From Orientallactaga sibirica (lineage: Eukaryota; Chordata; Mammalia; Rodentia; Dipodidae), in assembly GCA_036365145.1 (NCBI GenBank), contig JAEOAD010001177.1, positions 308,896 to 372,895 on the forward strand: a stretch of 64,000 bases of DNA, read 5' to 3'. Under the pieces are notes generated by a model. It saw nothing but the letters and a program-made list of their open reading frames with translations, made no database searches and was not told the DNA's origin. Every line of letters begins with the position of its first letter. Position 1 is the first letter of the stretch. Positions 26,177-37,100 of the stretch are shown here, piece after piece. Made by a program: the position numbers and the translations under genes.

Positions 26177-26406
26177 CTAGCATTTTACAAATTCTTTGTT
26201 GGCTGAAGGGGCTGAAACTGTTTCTCCACACATAAACTAATCTTTGTCATAAATCACTTTAATAATAAGAGAGCAGCTAGGACATGTTGCCACATCTTCC
26301 CATTCTCCAAATCTTCTTTGGTGATGGAGAAGTTGTCACCACATGTCTCCGAGTCCTCATCATACTGGAAGTCCTTGATCTCCATCTCGTCGTGGAACAA
26401 CCCCAT
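26177..26406 (-). pseudogene. DPH3: DPH3 processed pseudogene
   Basis: Read on the minus strand from ATG at 26406, the translation begins [20 protein letters not shown], continues with [14 protein letters not shown], and ends NKEFVKC then stop (26177). This matches DPH3 (KTI11/ZCSL2), the small CSL-type zinc protein needed for diphthamide synthesis on eEF2 and for Elongator function. It is intronless. A short in-frame deletion removes residues around the first metal-binding CxC, leaving only one Cys there. A frameshift follows LENG, so the second CxxC (still visible as [12 protein letters not shown] in another frame) is displaced, and a stop interrupts after YDKD. It is a dead retrocopy. Length is close to the roughly 82-residue parent. 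Confidence 0.88.
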
Positions 26407-26539
26407 GGTAACGCGTGGTGAGGACAGGGATCTACATGCCTGTGTTAGAAGATCTAACTATGCGGGTGTCTGTTCAGAGCCACCATTGTCACCCAGCACA
26501 TATATTTTCTGATGGTATCCTTATTTGTTTGCACATGTT

Positions 26540-26778
26540 AATTTTTTTTATTTTTATTTATTTATTCAAGAGTGACAGACAAAGAGTTAAAGAGAGAGAC
26601 AGACAGACAGAGAAAGAGAATGAATGCACCAGGGCTTCCAGCCACTGCAAATGAACTCCAGATGCCTGAGCCACCTTGGACATCTGGCTTACATGGGGAC
26701 TGAGGAATCGAGCCTCGAACCACAGTCCTTACACTTCAAAGGTAAGCACTTAATTGCTAAGCCATCTTTCCAGCCCTA
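26540..26778 (-). repeat. tRNA-derived SINE, antisense
   Basis: On the minus strand it starts gggctggaaagatggctta (A-box region), has a B-box-like ggttcgaggct, continues through ccactgcaaatgaactccag, and ends in a GA-rich then A-rich tail (poly-T on the plus strand at 26540-26570). Two further copies are at 30776-30986 and 31900-32065. Confidence 0.8.
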
Positions 26779-26879
26779 ACACATTTTTTAAACATGGTCT
26801 TACTTTGTGACATTATGAAGTACTACACTGTCATTTAACTCATTCTCCTTGTAAATACCACTTTACCATGAGTGGAAAG

Positions 26880-27030
26880 TTTAAGTGACCAAGTTGATAT
26901 AGAGAGAAGGAAGAAAAGGAGAAAGGAAGGAAAAAGGAAATAAGGAAGAGAGGGTAAGAGGGAGTGAGTGAGGGAAGGAGGAAGGAAGGAAGGAAAGAAG
27001 GAACAAGGTAAGGGAGAAGAAATGAAGGAA
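26880..27030. repeat. (GGAA)n-like microsatellite
   Basis: Imperfect purine repeat of GGAA, GAAA and GAGG units. The proline/serine-rich antisense open frames over it are by-products. Confidence 0.85.
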
Positions 27031-27127
27031 TGTTTTTTGGATTATCATTGTTGATGCACATAAAGTTGTGCTTCTGATGGAATAGATAGATCTGGATTTG
27101 ACAAAGGCAACTCTAGACCAGATCAAT

Positions 27128-28437
27128 TTTTTTATTTTTTAAATATATATTTTTTATTTATATTATTCTGATTTTACATTCATAGTTTTGGTTCCATTGT
27201 CCTCCTCCCTGTCCTCCCACTTTCAAAGGGACCCTCATCAATGGGGAATGTGGGTTGTGCATTGTGAGGTTAGTCAAGGGTTCTGAGGGGTAGGCCCCAG
27301 GCTTGTGAGTTTCCCTGAGCCACATTGGGGTCATTTTAGTTCTGTTTCAGTGATGAGGTTTTGGGAGCCTCTGTGTCTCTGGATATCTGGCTTAGTTGGA
27401 GTTGGATGTTCTCTGTGTTTATCTCCTTCAGCCTTTGTCTGGTGTCGTGATTGCCATGAATGCTGTATTCTTGCCCTTCCCCTGCGTTGTTCTATGGTTT
27501 CAGCTGGGGCCCTGGTGAGGTGTGGTTAGCTGATCCTCCCTTCAGGTTCATTGCCCATCTGAAAAAAGACAAGCAAATTCTACAACGGAGAGAGAAGGGA
27601 TGATCATATATGTTTTGGAGGGAATTTTATATGCGTTGGCTCTCTTCTAGCCCACATTTGGTGGTATCTTGATCTTGGAGACTGAACTTATTTTTTGTAC
27701 CTGGTTTTGACTTATTTCCCAGTTTCAGCAATGAGTTCCATTCCACTGAGCAGATCTATTAGCCAAATCAAGAGCAGTTTGTTACCCACCATGGCTGTGT
27801 GCCACTGCTGCACTTGTATGAGCATTATGTCAAATTGTTTCCTGCTGGGTATCTTAGACTACAAGTTGTTTGGACCAATGTCTGACATTTTCCCCCAGTT
27901 GTTCGTGTAGCACCCTCTGGTAGTAGACTAGCTAACTGTCTGGGGACTGATCTTCTTCCAGATTCTGGCCAGGTCTCCCTGTGTTTGGTCTCACACACGT
28001 ATACTGTCTTCGACAATAGGGTCTTAACATTAACCTTTGGTGGGTCACCAAGAACTCTGACAGAAGTCTGTCTTTTTTTGGGAAACCTTTTAGGTGTCTC
28101 AGATCAACAGCTCATTGTGGAAGTTAACCCCGTATTGGCACTGGGAGTTATAAGTCTGCACCTAGGAAGGTGAGGGAGGAAAAAGACAGATAATATAAAA
28201 GAGAAAGTAAGTATAGAGAGGAGAGGGAGATAGAGACAGGAAAAGAAGGAAGAGAAAGAGAAGCAGGACAAGATTAAGGCTGGCCTTCGTGATGCTCGCT
28301 CCAGGTTCCTGTGGTTTGGGTATTCCCTCTGCGGGCCTGCTGAAGGATCAATGTTTTAGCCTGTTGTTCAGAGTAAAGGGTTTTATAGTATCTTTTCCTT
28401 TTGGGTCCCAATTTGTATCCCCCCTTGTCCTCCATGT
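27128..28437 (-). mobile_element. LINE-1 3'UTR part of a 5'-inverted insertion (L1d)
   Basis: The same young L1 3'UTR as L1a in antisense, starting from a poly-T/A-rich tail at 27128-27165. At 28437/28438 the sequence flips to the plus strand of the same family (next entry). A 3' part in one orientation joined to an upstream part in the other is the structure made by twin priming. Confidence 0.9.
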
Positions 28438-29586
28438 GTAGGAAAATGAAACTTGACCCACACATCTCTCCATGCACAAAAATTAAGTCCAAATGGATCA
28501 AAGACCTTAATATAAAACCAGAAACTATGCTACTATTGGAAGAAAAAATAGGAGTAACCTTCTGTGACATAGGAGTGGGAAAAGATTTCCCGAACTAAAC
28601 CCCAACAGCTCATGAAATTAAACAATCATGCAATCATTGGGATCTCATGAAACAGAAAAGCTTTTTCACTGACAAATATACTATAACCAAAGCCAGCAGA
28701 ATGGGAGAAAATTTTCACCAGCTATACAACTGACAGAGGCCTAATTTCTAGAATCTACAAAGAACTCCAAAGCCTAAACAATAAATCATCAAAGAACCTA
28801 CTCACAAAATGGGGCTGCACAGGGAGTTCTCAGAGGAAGAAATACAAATAGCAAACACACATTTAAGAAAATGTTCAACATCCCTAATCATCAGAGAAAT
28901 GCAAATTAAAACAACTATGAGATTCCACCTTACCCCAGTAAGGATGGCTAACATTTAAAAAAAAAGCAACAATGAAAATAAATGCTGGCGAGGCAGTGGA
29001 GAAATAGGAACAAGTTTTCACTGCTGGTGGTAACGTAAAATGGTTCAACCACTATGCACAGCTATATGGAGACTCCTGAAAAGGATGACCATAGGCCTAC
29101 CAATGGATCCAGTTATTCCCTTATTGGGCATTTACCCTAAAGGCTCCAAGCCTCAGATCAGAGACATTTGCTCAACCATGTTTATAGCTGCTCCATTCAT
29201 AATAGCAAAGAGCTGGAATCAACCCAGGTGTCCATCACTAGATGAATGAATAACAAAGATGTGGTATATCTATACTATGGAACTCTAGGTAGCAGTAAGG
29301 AAAGATAAAATAAGGAAATTTGTAAAAAAAAAAAAAAAAGGTCAAACATGGAACAGATCATCCTCAGTGAGCTCACCCAAGCACAAAAAGATAATCATTG
29401 CATGGTCTCGTTTATCTGTCGCTCCTAACCTGAATCCACGTGACATGCGGCCAAACCTAATAAACACTCTGAGGACCAGACAAGAGGAGGGTGGGATGGA
29501 GGGGAAGGTAAGGGTGGGAGGGAATGAGAGGGTGGGAGGGAGGACAAGGGGGATACAAATTGGGACCCAAAAGGAAAAGATACTAT
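28438..29586 (+). mobile_element. Inverted 5' part of L1d (ORF2 C-terminus and start of 3'UTR)
   Basis: Plus-strand L1 sequence from ORF2 ([18 protein letters not shown] at about 28445) through the ORF2 stop at 29426-29428 into the G-rich 3'UTR tract, ending at aaaggaaaagatactata. Its last roughly 50 bases (ggaggacaaggg...aaaagatac) are the same L1 region with which the antisense part begins, so the inversion carries a short duplication at the breakpoint. Confidence 0.88.
28441..29428 (+). pseudogene. LINE-1 ORF2 C-terminal fragment (L1d)
   Basis: Open pieces at 28401-28598 and 29040-29249 plus linking frames encode the ORF2 tail. The Cys-rich motif region (about 28980-29035) is degraded: the usual GGG of CWWEC is changed to a stop-containing ggtaacg. 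Several shifts and an A-run at 29324-29339 break the frame. Not functional. Confidence 0.85.
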
Positions 29587-30775
29587 ATTTTCTGATTTTT
29601 AAAGAACCTTTATATTGTCTTCCATAGTGGATATAAAGTTTGTTCTCTCACCAACAGTGGATGAAGGCTCCTTTTACCCACAACCTCACTGGATTTGTTG
29701 TTATTGAATTTTTTGATGATAGCTATTTGGGCCAGTGAGAGATGGAATCTCAAATTAGTTTTAATTTATATTTTCCTAGTGCCTAAATATGTTAAACATC
29801 ATTTTACATGTTTATTTTCCATTTGTATTCCTTCCCTTGAAAATTCTCTGTCAGTTCCCTGCCCCATTTTTGAGTGGGTTGATTTATTTCATTATTGCTT
29901 AGTTTTTTTTTTTTTTTAATTCTTTGTGTCTATATATTGAACCTGTGCCAGATGTATAGCTGGAAAGGGATTTGCTCCAATTCTGTAAGTTAATCTATTT
30001 ACTCTATTGATGGCTTGTGTGGTGATTTGATTCAAGTGTCCCTCATAAACTTACATGTTTTGAATGTGAGGTCGCCAGCTGTTGGCAAATTTGGAATGGA
30101 ATCCTTCTGGAGGTAATGTATTGTTGGGGGTGGGCTTATTGATATCATATCCAGATTTTCCTTGTCAGTGTTTGGCACATTTTTCTGTTGCTGTTGTGCA
30201 CCTTCTGTTGGCCATGAAGTGATGTCCACCCTCTGCTCATGGCATTGTTTTCCCCTGCCATCATGGAGCTTCCCCTTGAATCTGTAAGCCAAAATAAACC
30301 ATTTCCTCCCACAAGCTGTTCTTGGTTGTATGTTTTCTGCCAGCAACAAGATGGCAACAGTTTGTTTACCTCTACATTAGCTATCTAGTTTCATGAAATC
30401 CCAATGGTCTAATATTTATCCAATTCCCTGGGCTACTGAGATCTTATTTAAAAAGTATTACCTTATGCCTACATCTTGGAGTGTTCTCCCTGTTTTTCAT
30501 GTAGACATTTTAGAGTATCAGGTCTTATATTGAAATCTTTGATTCATTTGGGGTTGATTTTTGCACAGGGTGAGAGAAGGGGTTCTAGAGTCATACTTCT
30601 ACATGTACATATCCAATGTCTGCAGTACCATATGTTGAAAATTCTCTTTTCTCTGGGGTGTTTTTGGGCTTTTTGTTAAGGTTCAGGTAGCTGTAGTTAC
30701 TAGGTCTTTTCCCTGGATCTTCTGCTCTATTCCATTAATCTATGTGTCTGTTTTTATGCCAGTACAATAGTTGTT
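29587..30775 (-). mobile_element. Old LINE-1 ORF2 fragment, antisense (L1e), split by a MaLR LTR
   Basis: Minus-strand ORF2 C-terminal sequence, recognisable from the antisense of the Cys-motif region (29640-29760) and the upstream part (30360-30775, antisense of the YGTGIKTDT-like and PSNVEW-like regions of the other copies). It is more diverged than the young family and carries many stops. The MaLR LTR at 30018-30359 interrupts it. Confidence 0.8.
30018..30359 (+). mobile_element. Solo MaLR LTR (ORR1/MT-like)
   Basis: Begins TGTGGTGATTTGATTC, contains tgtccctcataaact and an AATAAA (aaaataaacc, about 30290), and ends AAGATGGCAACA. It is flanked by GCTTG (30013-30017) and GTTTG (30360-30364), a probable 5-bp target duplication with one mismatch, as expected for the ERVL-MaLR group. 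Confidence 0.82.
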
Positions 30776-30986
30776 TTTTTTTAAATTATTTACTTATTAT
30801 AGAGAGATAAAGAAGCAGAGAGAGATAGAGAAAAAGAGAGAGAATTCCAGGGCCTCTAGCCACTGCAAACAAACTCCAGATGTATGTGCCACTTGTGCAT
30901 CTGACTTACATGGGTACTGGGGAATCAAACCTGGATCCTGAGGTTTCACAGGCAAATGCCTTAACTAAGCCATCTGTCTAGCCCAT
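30776..30986 (-). repeat. tRNA-derived SINE, antisense
   Basis: Same family as 26540-26778: poly-T and GA-rich tail on the left, then ctctagccactgcaaacaaactccag, ending in aagccatctgtctagccc (antisense of the 5' end). Confidence 0.8.
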
Positions 30987-31249
30987 GTATTTCACTTTTT
31001 GAATTCTTTAGATATTCTTGATATTAACCCCTGTAGGATGAAATATAAATACTTTCTGATAGGTAAAGTCCACTACTGATAAGATCCAAAGGAGGCATAC
31101 TCCATACCAAACTCATAGCAGCATTTTTCAATATTGTCTATATGGTACTGGTTTTACATGCATAAATTGTGCATGCTTGAAGGGGTCATGAATTTTTTTG
31201 CCCCAATTCAGAAAGAACTTCTGAATCAAGGCAATGTGAAGCAGGTTGG
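30987..31249. other. Intergenic stretch, nothing recognised
   Basis: AT-rich sequence without a credible open frame. It may include further L1 or MaLR internal remnants. Confidence 0.4.
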
Positions 31250-32232
31250 ATTCCCTTGCAAGGAGAGTCTGAGAGGTTCATCTGTGAAGCAGTATTAGTT
31301 AAGCATAAATTGCAGAAAAACTATAGGCTGAGAGTAGATACCACCTAAGAGAGAAGTTATGTGCTTCAGGATGAAGAGCTGAAGGAATAGAGCTATTCAA
31401 GCATTTTGGAGCTCAGACAATGTCATCTCCATTCCCAGACAGAGGACATGAAGCTATGGAGCTGGAAGATTTTGTGTTTTCCATGCTGGACATTGTCCCT
31501 GCTTTGGCCCAGTCTTTCCTTGCTATGTACCAATTCCTCTCTTTTGAAATGGGAATGTTTATTCTGTGGAATTGTATATTAGAAGTATGTAAGTATATTA
31601 GAAGTATGTTTTTTTTTAATTAGCTTTGAAACAGTGAGGTTTTTGTTGTTGTTGTTTTTAGAAATGGCCACTGGTGATGTGAAGTAGAGTTACTGGAGTC
31701 CTTGGGTGGAGGCCTGAGAAAAGCATTTGGATGAATTGTGGGTTGTGGTAGAGACCCCAGGAGGTTAGAGATGCCAGCACTATGGGATGACTGCCAAGGA
31801 AAGCTGCTGGCTCTGGATGGAGTTTTCCCAGAGGGGTGGGTAACACAGGGGTGGAATTGGTCGACATAGACCTAGAGGATTTGATGTTTCCTGATTGTTC
31901 AATCTTTAAAAAATATTTTTTTCTTATTTTAGAGGGAGTGGGAGGGAGAGTCAGAGAAAGAGAAAGTCTGGGCACATATCAGGGACTCTTGCCACTACAA
32001 ACATGAGCCACTTTATGCATCTGGCTGTATGTGGCTACTAGGGAGTTAAACCTGGGCCAGCATACAAATATATATTGTGTTTTGGTTCTATAGGCTCACA
32101 GTTAAAAGACTTTGGACTATGGGGATGTTTCTACAGTGTTGTGATTAATAAAAAAAATTTAAGGACTTTTAAAGTTGGGATGAATGCATTTTAACTTCTT
32201 GAGATGGTCATGAATATATGCAGGGAGGGGGA
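31250..32232 (+). mobile_element. MaLR internal region remnant
   Basis: Contains sequence typical of MaLR internal regions (MLT1/THE1/ORR1 type): gagctggaagattttgtg, then a stretch ending cttttgaaatgggaatgt, and later aaaagactttggactatgg leading into a purine-rich tract (gcagggaggggg, about 32220) just before an LTR. The region has no functional reading frame. A SINE at 31900-32065 interrupts it. The left boundary is approximate. Confidence 0.65.
31900..32065 (-). repeat. tRNA-derived SINE, antisense, diverged
   Basis: Same family as 26540-26778, with the ccactacaaacatgagcc and gcatctggctgtatgtggc stretches. It lacks the 5' (A-box) end. Confidence 0.7.
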
Positions 32233-32510
32233 ACAATTGAATCAGATGTCCCTCATAAACTTATGTGGTTTCAACGCTTGGTCTCTATCTGGCTGTAATT
32301 TGGGATGGGGAGTCTTGTTGGATGAGGTGTATTTCTGGGGATGAGAGGTTTAGGGTGTTATAGCAGGCTTACTCTCCTTCAAGGAGTGATATTCAGCTTC
32401 TGTTTCTGTCATGCTTTGCTCTGCCATCATGAAGTTTCCCCTCAAGACTGTAAACCAAAATAAAACCTTTCTTCCCATCAGCTGTGTTTGGTTGGTTGTT
32501 TACAACACCC
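32233..32510 (+). mobile_element. MaLR LTR (ORR1/MT-like)
   Basis: Matches the solo LTR at 30018 in layout: gatgtccctcataaact near the start, gctctgccatcatgaagtttcccc, a poly-A signal in ccaaaataaaacc (about 32460), and an end near tttacaacacc. With the preceding internal remnant it forms the 3' part of one MaLR insertion. Confidence 0.75.
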
Positions 32511-33231
32511 ATTGTGGCTCCTTTCTCCATTGAATTTAGTATTTATCCCATCCCAGTTTTTAGTCTGTAAGTTCTCCAGCATGATCACCTAAGTTGATAA
32601 CATTGTTCACCTTTGTTTCTCTTTGGTTTTCCATGTAGTGTCAGCACACTGTTGGGGCACATACTTGATTGGAAGCAATTTATAGAAGGAACAAGCTTAT
32701 TTTGGCTTACAGTTCCTGAGGGGTGAGTCTTTCATGGAAGGAGAAGAGAAAGGACATAACATCTTCACATTAACAGAAATGAAGTGGAGAGGCAGAGAGA
32801 CACAGAGAGAGAGCACAACATGTGTGGCTTGAAAAAAGTGTCAAAAACCATGTAGAAAAAGAAAGACCAAGAGACTAAATCTTAAATTTTTGAACTACCA
32901 AATTAAGGTTAATTTACCAGTATCATATGTTAATGATTGAATCTCTACCACTCAAATAAAACATGATCCATAAGTATTTTGACAATCTCATGTAATATTT
33001 GATATGTTATAACAGGTGAGGGAGTGTATTGTTTCTATAATTCATTACTTTTTGTGAGGGAGTAAATTTTTGATTTTTTATAATATGGCTTAAAAAATTA
33101 CTTTCTGTCTTATGACTAGGCGCCAGGCTCTAGCTTACTTTAAATTACTGACAGGTGGTTATTTTCCTATAATAACCTATGGCTTCTGGGCACAGCATTA
33201 TCCATCCCAGCAGGGTCCTCCTGCCAAAACT
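32511..33231. other. Unrecognised non-coding stretch
   Basis: No gene is visible. The part at about 32670-32830 (tatagaaggaacaagcttattttggcttacagttcc) looks like an interspersed repeat, but I cannot name it. Confidence 0.4.
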
Positions 33232-33360
33232 TTCCTTCCATCTCTTCCTTCCCTTCCTTCCTTCCTTCCTTCCCTTCCTTCCTTCCTTCATATTTCCCCT
33301 TCCTTCCCTCCTTCCTTCCTTCATATTTCCCCTTCCTTCCTTCCTTTCTTCCTTCCTTTG
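33232..33360. repeat. (CCTT)n microsatellite
   Basis: CCTT units with embedded catatttccc interruptions recurring at about 33289 and 33324, suggesting a second-level tandem expansion of about 35 bp. Open frames on both strands over it are by-products. Confidence 0.9.
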
Positions 33361-34853
33361 TCTCTTCCACATTATATAACAAAATGAAATTGTGAAATTT
33401 GAAGGAAAATGAATAGACCTAAACTGATTTTTGTCAAATATTTTGTCCAAGAAAACAAAGTAACTGATAAACGTTCTCAAATTTTATTTCTATAAGACTC
33501 CTATAAACAGTAAACATTAGCATGGAGTTATAAAATCCACTAACACTATGTACAAACTACTAGTGAGTGGAGACATTAGGTACACAAATATCAGTCTCTC
33601 TGTCTCCAATTTAATGGATTTAACATGTACTACTATTGCTATACATCCTTAAAACAAACTTTATAAGAGCGAATGCATCAATAGCTGTTCATGAAGTCCC
33701 TGTGTGCCTTTCCTTAGAGGTAACTGAGAATTCATGAACATTACATGTTGGTGATTTCCTTCCCCAGATGTTTTTAACTGAAGACCTGGTAGCAATCAGA
33801 AGTTCAGACTCTGATATTTTCTACAGGGACCATCTCAGAAGCCACATGCTGAGTCAATGCTCATGTGGTAGAAGCATCAGGAAAGCAGAATCTATACTAT
33901 CTTCAGAAGAATTTAATACAAATGGATTGAATATTAAGGTGGTAGAAAAGTTGGCTGCACACAAGACTTGGAAGGCCACTTGGAGATGAGGAAGTTGCTA
34001 CTGCTTATCAATATAGAGGAATATTAGGGAAAGCAATGCCATCAAAGCTTTGGATTCTAGCTTTGCCCCAGTGGAAGGTAAGTTTCATGGTGAACCTGTC
34101 AGATGAATGGTAAAATCACTAAGGGTAGAGACATCAGTAAAGATGGCACCTGGGGAAGAAATAAAGGAAGCCAATACCCTGACATCTCCTTACTACCTTC
34201 TTCAGTCATTTACATGTACTTCTAGTAGGAAAAACTAACAATTCCAGATTCCCAGGGAATCTGTGGAAAGCCACCTATTAGAAATCTGTTTAGCCATAAA
34301 TAACAAAATAAAACTGGTGAGAAAGAGCTGGCACACAGCATGGTAATTAAATCCACTACCATGCTTTTCTTTGTATATTGTACATATAGTATATGAACAA
34401 ATTTCTTGTATTTCATGGACATTCATACTGAACAATATGTCTGTAATTGGAAATATGATGTTTGTATCTACTGCTTGCAATTACTAAATTAGGACTGATG
34501 TTATTTGCATTTAATGCATTATAATTAACATCATCATCAAATCTCAAGGCCATAGCAGAAATGGTGTTGCCTGTTTAGGCACAACTAGTACCTAATACTG
34601 AAAGATCATAAGGAAGAGAGATAGCAATAAAACATACTGAGCCAAGTAGCTATGAAGTAGAAGAATGAGCTCAGCAGAAAAAGGGGCCTTAAGGACTGAC
34701 TGTTTCTATGATCCACAGACAGTTTCACTAAAAGCAGAAGAACCAAAGCAGGGATAAGAAATGATCCAAACACTATTCATGTTCACTGTAGTGAAAGTTA
34801 ACTAGAAATGCTATTCCATCTCCAGGGAGAATGACCTGGTAACAATATTTTGA
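33361..34853. other. Unrecognised stretch left of ERV-A
   Basis: No credible gene. About 33378-33420 (aatgaaattgtgaaatttgaagg) resembles an L1 ORF2 tail remnant. The 73-residue frame at 33768-33989 has no recognisable feature. Confidence 0.35.
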
Positions 34854-34859
34854 GTAATT
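34854..34859. repeat. ERV-A target-site duplication, left
   Basis: GTAATT immediately before the LTR start TGTTGGGAGCC. The same six bases follow the 3' LTR at 51672-51677. Confidence 0.9.
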
Positions 34860-35206
34860 TGTTGGGAGCCATTTAGTCCTGACTTAACTTCTGTTTGACA
34901 ATGGGCTAAAGATAAGCAGGATGTTTTACCAAGCAGAGATCAGTTACCTACTGAGAATTTGGAATTGAGGAGGAAGTGTCCTCTGATATAAAGGCAAAGA
35001 TTTAACTGTTTTATGATGTAGTTTCTCTGAAATCCTTTATTTCACTTGTTCTGCTGGCATTCTTGTGCTCTGAGACAAAGTATAAAAAGGTTGAACTAAA
35101 TAAAGTCGGGCCCTTCTGAGTTCATCTTTTGTCTCTCTCGTCTTTCTTTTTCTTAATCCTCACTCCCCCCTCAGGTACTGTCAGAATCTGCCAGTGGGCT
35201 CCAGCA
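34860..35206 (+). repeat. ERV-A 5' LTR
   Basis: 347 bp, TG...CA. It has a TATA box (TATAAAAAGG at 35081-35090) and a poly-A signal (AATAAA at 35099-35104), so R begins shortly after the TATA box and the R/U5 part is C/T-rich (tttctttttcttaatcctc). The 3' LTR carries about 25 extra bases (attcggtattggtattgatc region) after AATAAA that are missing here, and this copy has about 10 extra bases near its start. Confidence 0.92.
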
Positions 35207-35208
35207 AG

Positions 35209-35226
35209 TGGCACCTGAACAGTGGA
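35209..35226 (+). promoter_or_regulatory. ERV-A primer-binding site, tRNA-Lys3-like
   Basis: TGGCACCTGAACAGTGGA, two bases after the LTR. It matches the 3' end complement of tRNA-Lys3 with a few differences, as in MMTV-type and many other betaretroviral elements. Confidence 0.75.
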
Positions 35227-35317
35227 TCTGAAGACTGGGGATAAAGTGAAGGACACCACTGGAAGTTTGAGCTCAAAGAAAAGTGAAGAGGAATGGTGAG
35301 TAACTTCTCAGGAAAAA

Positions 35318-37100
35318 ATGGGTCAAGGTAATAGTCAACTGCTTTTTGTACATATGCTTAAGAATATGCTTCGTGCTCAAGGTGCAAAAGTAAGACAGCA
35401 ACAGCTGTGTAATTTCTTAGATTTTGTGGAGAAGGTATGTCCTTGGTTCCCAGAAGATTGGACAGTAGATTTAGAAACTTGACAAAGAGTAGGGACCAAA
35501 CTTCAAGATTATTACAATGCCCATGGACCAAGTAAGGTCCCAGCAGATATTTTTAGTTTATGGACTCTAGTTAGAGATAGTTTAGATCCTAGACATGAAA
35601 GAGATAAAGTTCAATCAGAAAAATCAGCCAATAAAGCAGAACCGTGGCCTTTCAGTGCTAAGGAAGAAAGTGAAATTAAACCTTCTGCTCTGCCTGCAGA
35701 GCGGGAACATGGGCTCAAACAATTGTTTAAAGATGATTTTTCTGAGCCCTTGGATCCAGGAGATGTGGAGGAATTAGAGGAGGAAGCTACAAAATATCAT
35801 CAAAAGGAGGACTTTCCAACTCTTATTGCTTTTACAAAGCCTGAGGGTGAACAAAAAGAGAAATGTTCAGAAAGGTACAACACCTCCAAAGCATGGTCGA
35901 ATCTGTCTTTGCAAGTACAGCAACTTCAGGGAGGCATATTCAGGGAAGTCCAGCACCCACTATCTTAGCAGAGTTAGATCCTCCACCATTAGTGGAGAAG
36001 CCACCTGTAATTGCAGTAGCACAAAGACCTGGGGAAAACCTTATCCTTTCTCCTTGATGCACAACCCTCTTTGTCACCCTTGCAGGCTGCTATCTCTGAA
36101 GCAGCTCAGAGGGGAGAGAATACTCAGGGTTTTCAGTTATTTCCTGTAATTGAACAAGATGATGGTCAAGGGAATAGAGTGAGAGGACACACTCCTATTC
36201 CTTTTAAACAGTTAAAAGAATTGAAAGCAGCTTGTGTGCAGTATGGCCCTACTGCTCCTTTTATGCAAGCTATGTTAGAGTCATTGTCTTTTGAGGCACT
36301 TCCTCCAGGATACTGGAAACAAATGGCAAAAGCATGCTTACAGGAGGAGATTATTTGCTTTGGAATGCAGAATATATAGAGAGCTGTCAGGCCACTGCAG
36401 AAATAAATAGGACACAGGGGATACCTATTACTTTTGACATGCTTACAGGAGAAGGACAGTATCAGGAAATGGGGCAGCAATTAAACTTTGATCTTGCCAT
36501 TTATGTTCAAATTAATGCTGCTGCTAGGAGGGCTTGGTATAAACTACCATCTACCAGAAGAAGGACTGAAGACTTGTCAAAAATTAGACAAGGGCCTGAT
36601 GAATTATATCAGGACTTTGTAGATAGATTATTACAGGCTGCAAGTAGATTGCTGGGAGATTCAGAATCAGGACTTTTACTTGTAAAACAATTGGCTTATG
36701 AGAATGCTAATTCTGTTTGTCAAGCATCTTTGAGACCATTTAGGAAGAAAGGAAATTTGTCTGATTATATTAGACTTTGTTCAGATATAGGACCCTCCTA
36801 TAGTCAGGGTGTGGCCTTAGCAGCAGTGCTGCAAGGAAATCCAGTTAAAGAAGTGCTCTTTCAGCAGCAAAAATTTCCTAAAGGAAGAGTTGTTGGTCCT
36901 CCAGGAAGCTGTTTTAAGTGTGGACAAATGGGACATCATAGGAAGCAGTTTCCTAATAAACAGAAGGATGCTGCTTCTGAGAGAGAGCCAAGGTTGTGTC
37001 CAAGATGCAAGAGAGGTAAACACTGGGCAAATGAATGTAAATCAAAGCAGGATGCCTTGGGAAATCCTCTCCTGCAGGGAAACGGTGGGGAGGGGGCAGC
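35318..37100 (+). pseudogene. gag: ERV-A gag (matrix, capsid, nucleocapsid), broken
   Basis: Starts at ATG 35318 with MGQ, a myristoylation-type N-terminus. An in-frame TGA stops matrix after about 54 codons, and further shifts occur near 35870-35960 and 36060. Capsid is recognisable across 36071-36379 and 36334-36850 (RRAWYKLPSTRR, the major-homology-type stretch RQGPDELYQDFVDRLLQAAS). Nucleocapsid has two zinc knuckles at about 36909-37035. The first, CFKCGQMGHHRKQF, has Phe where the last Cys should be. The second, CPRCKRGKHWANEC, is complete. The GGGAAAC heptamer at 37077-37083 is a typical betaretroviral gag-pro slip site. Confidence 0.88.
37077..37083 (+). promoter_or_regulatory. Gag-pro -1 frameshift heptamer (G GGA AAC)
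   Basis: In the nucleocapsid frame the bases read as G GGA AAC, the X-XXY-YYZ pattern used for -1 frameshifting, and G-rich then C-rich sequence follows (37084-37108) that could pair as a stem. The gag C-terminal frame continues in a different phase to a stop at about 37232. Confidence 0.7.

Noticed and set aside
33112..33480. Open frames of 66-111 residues on both strands
   Set aside because: They are translations of the CCTT microsatellite.
33768..33989. 73-residue open frame as a possible host gene
   Set aside because: No domain, no splice or promoter context visible, and its length is expected by chance.
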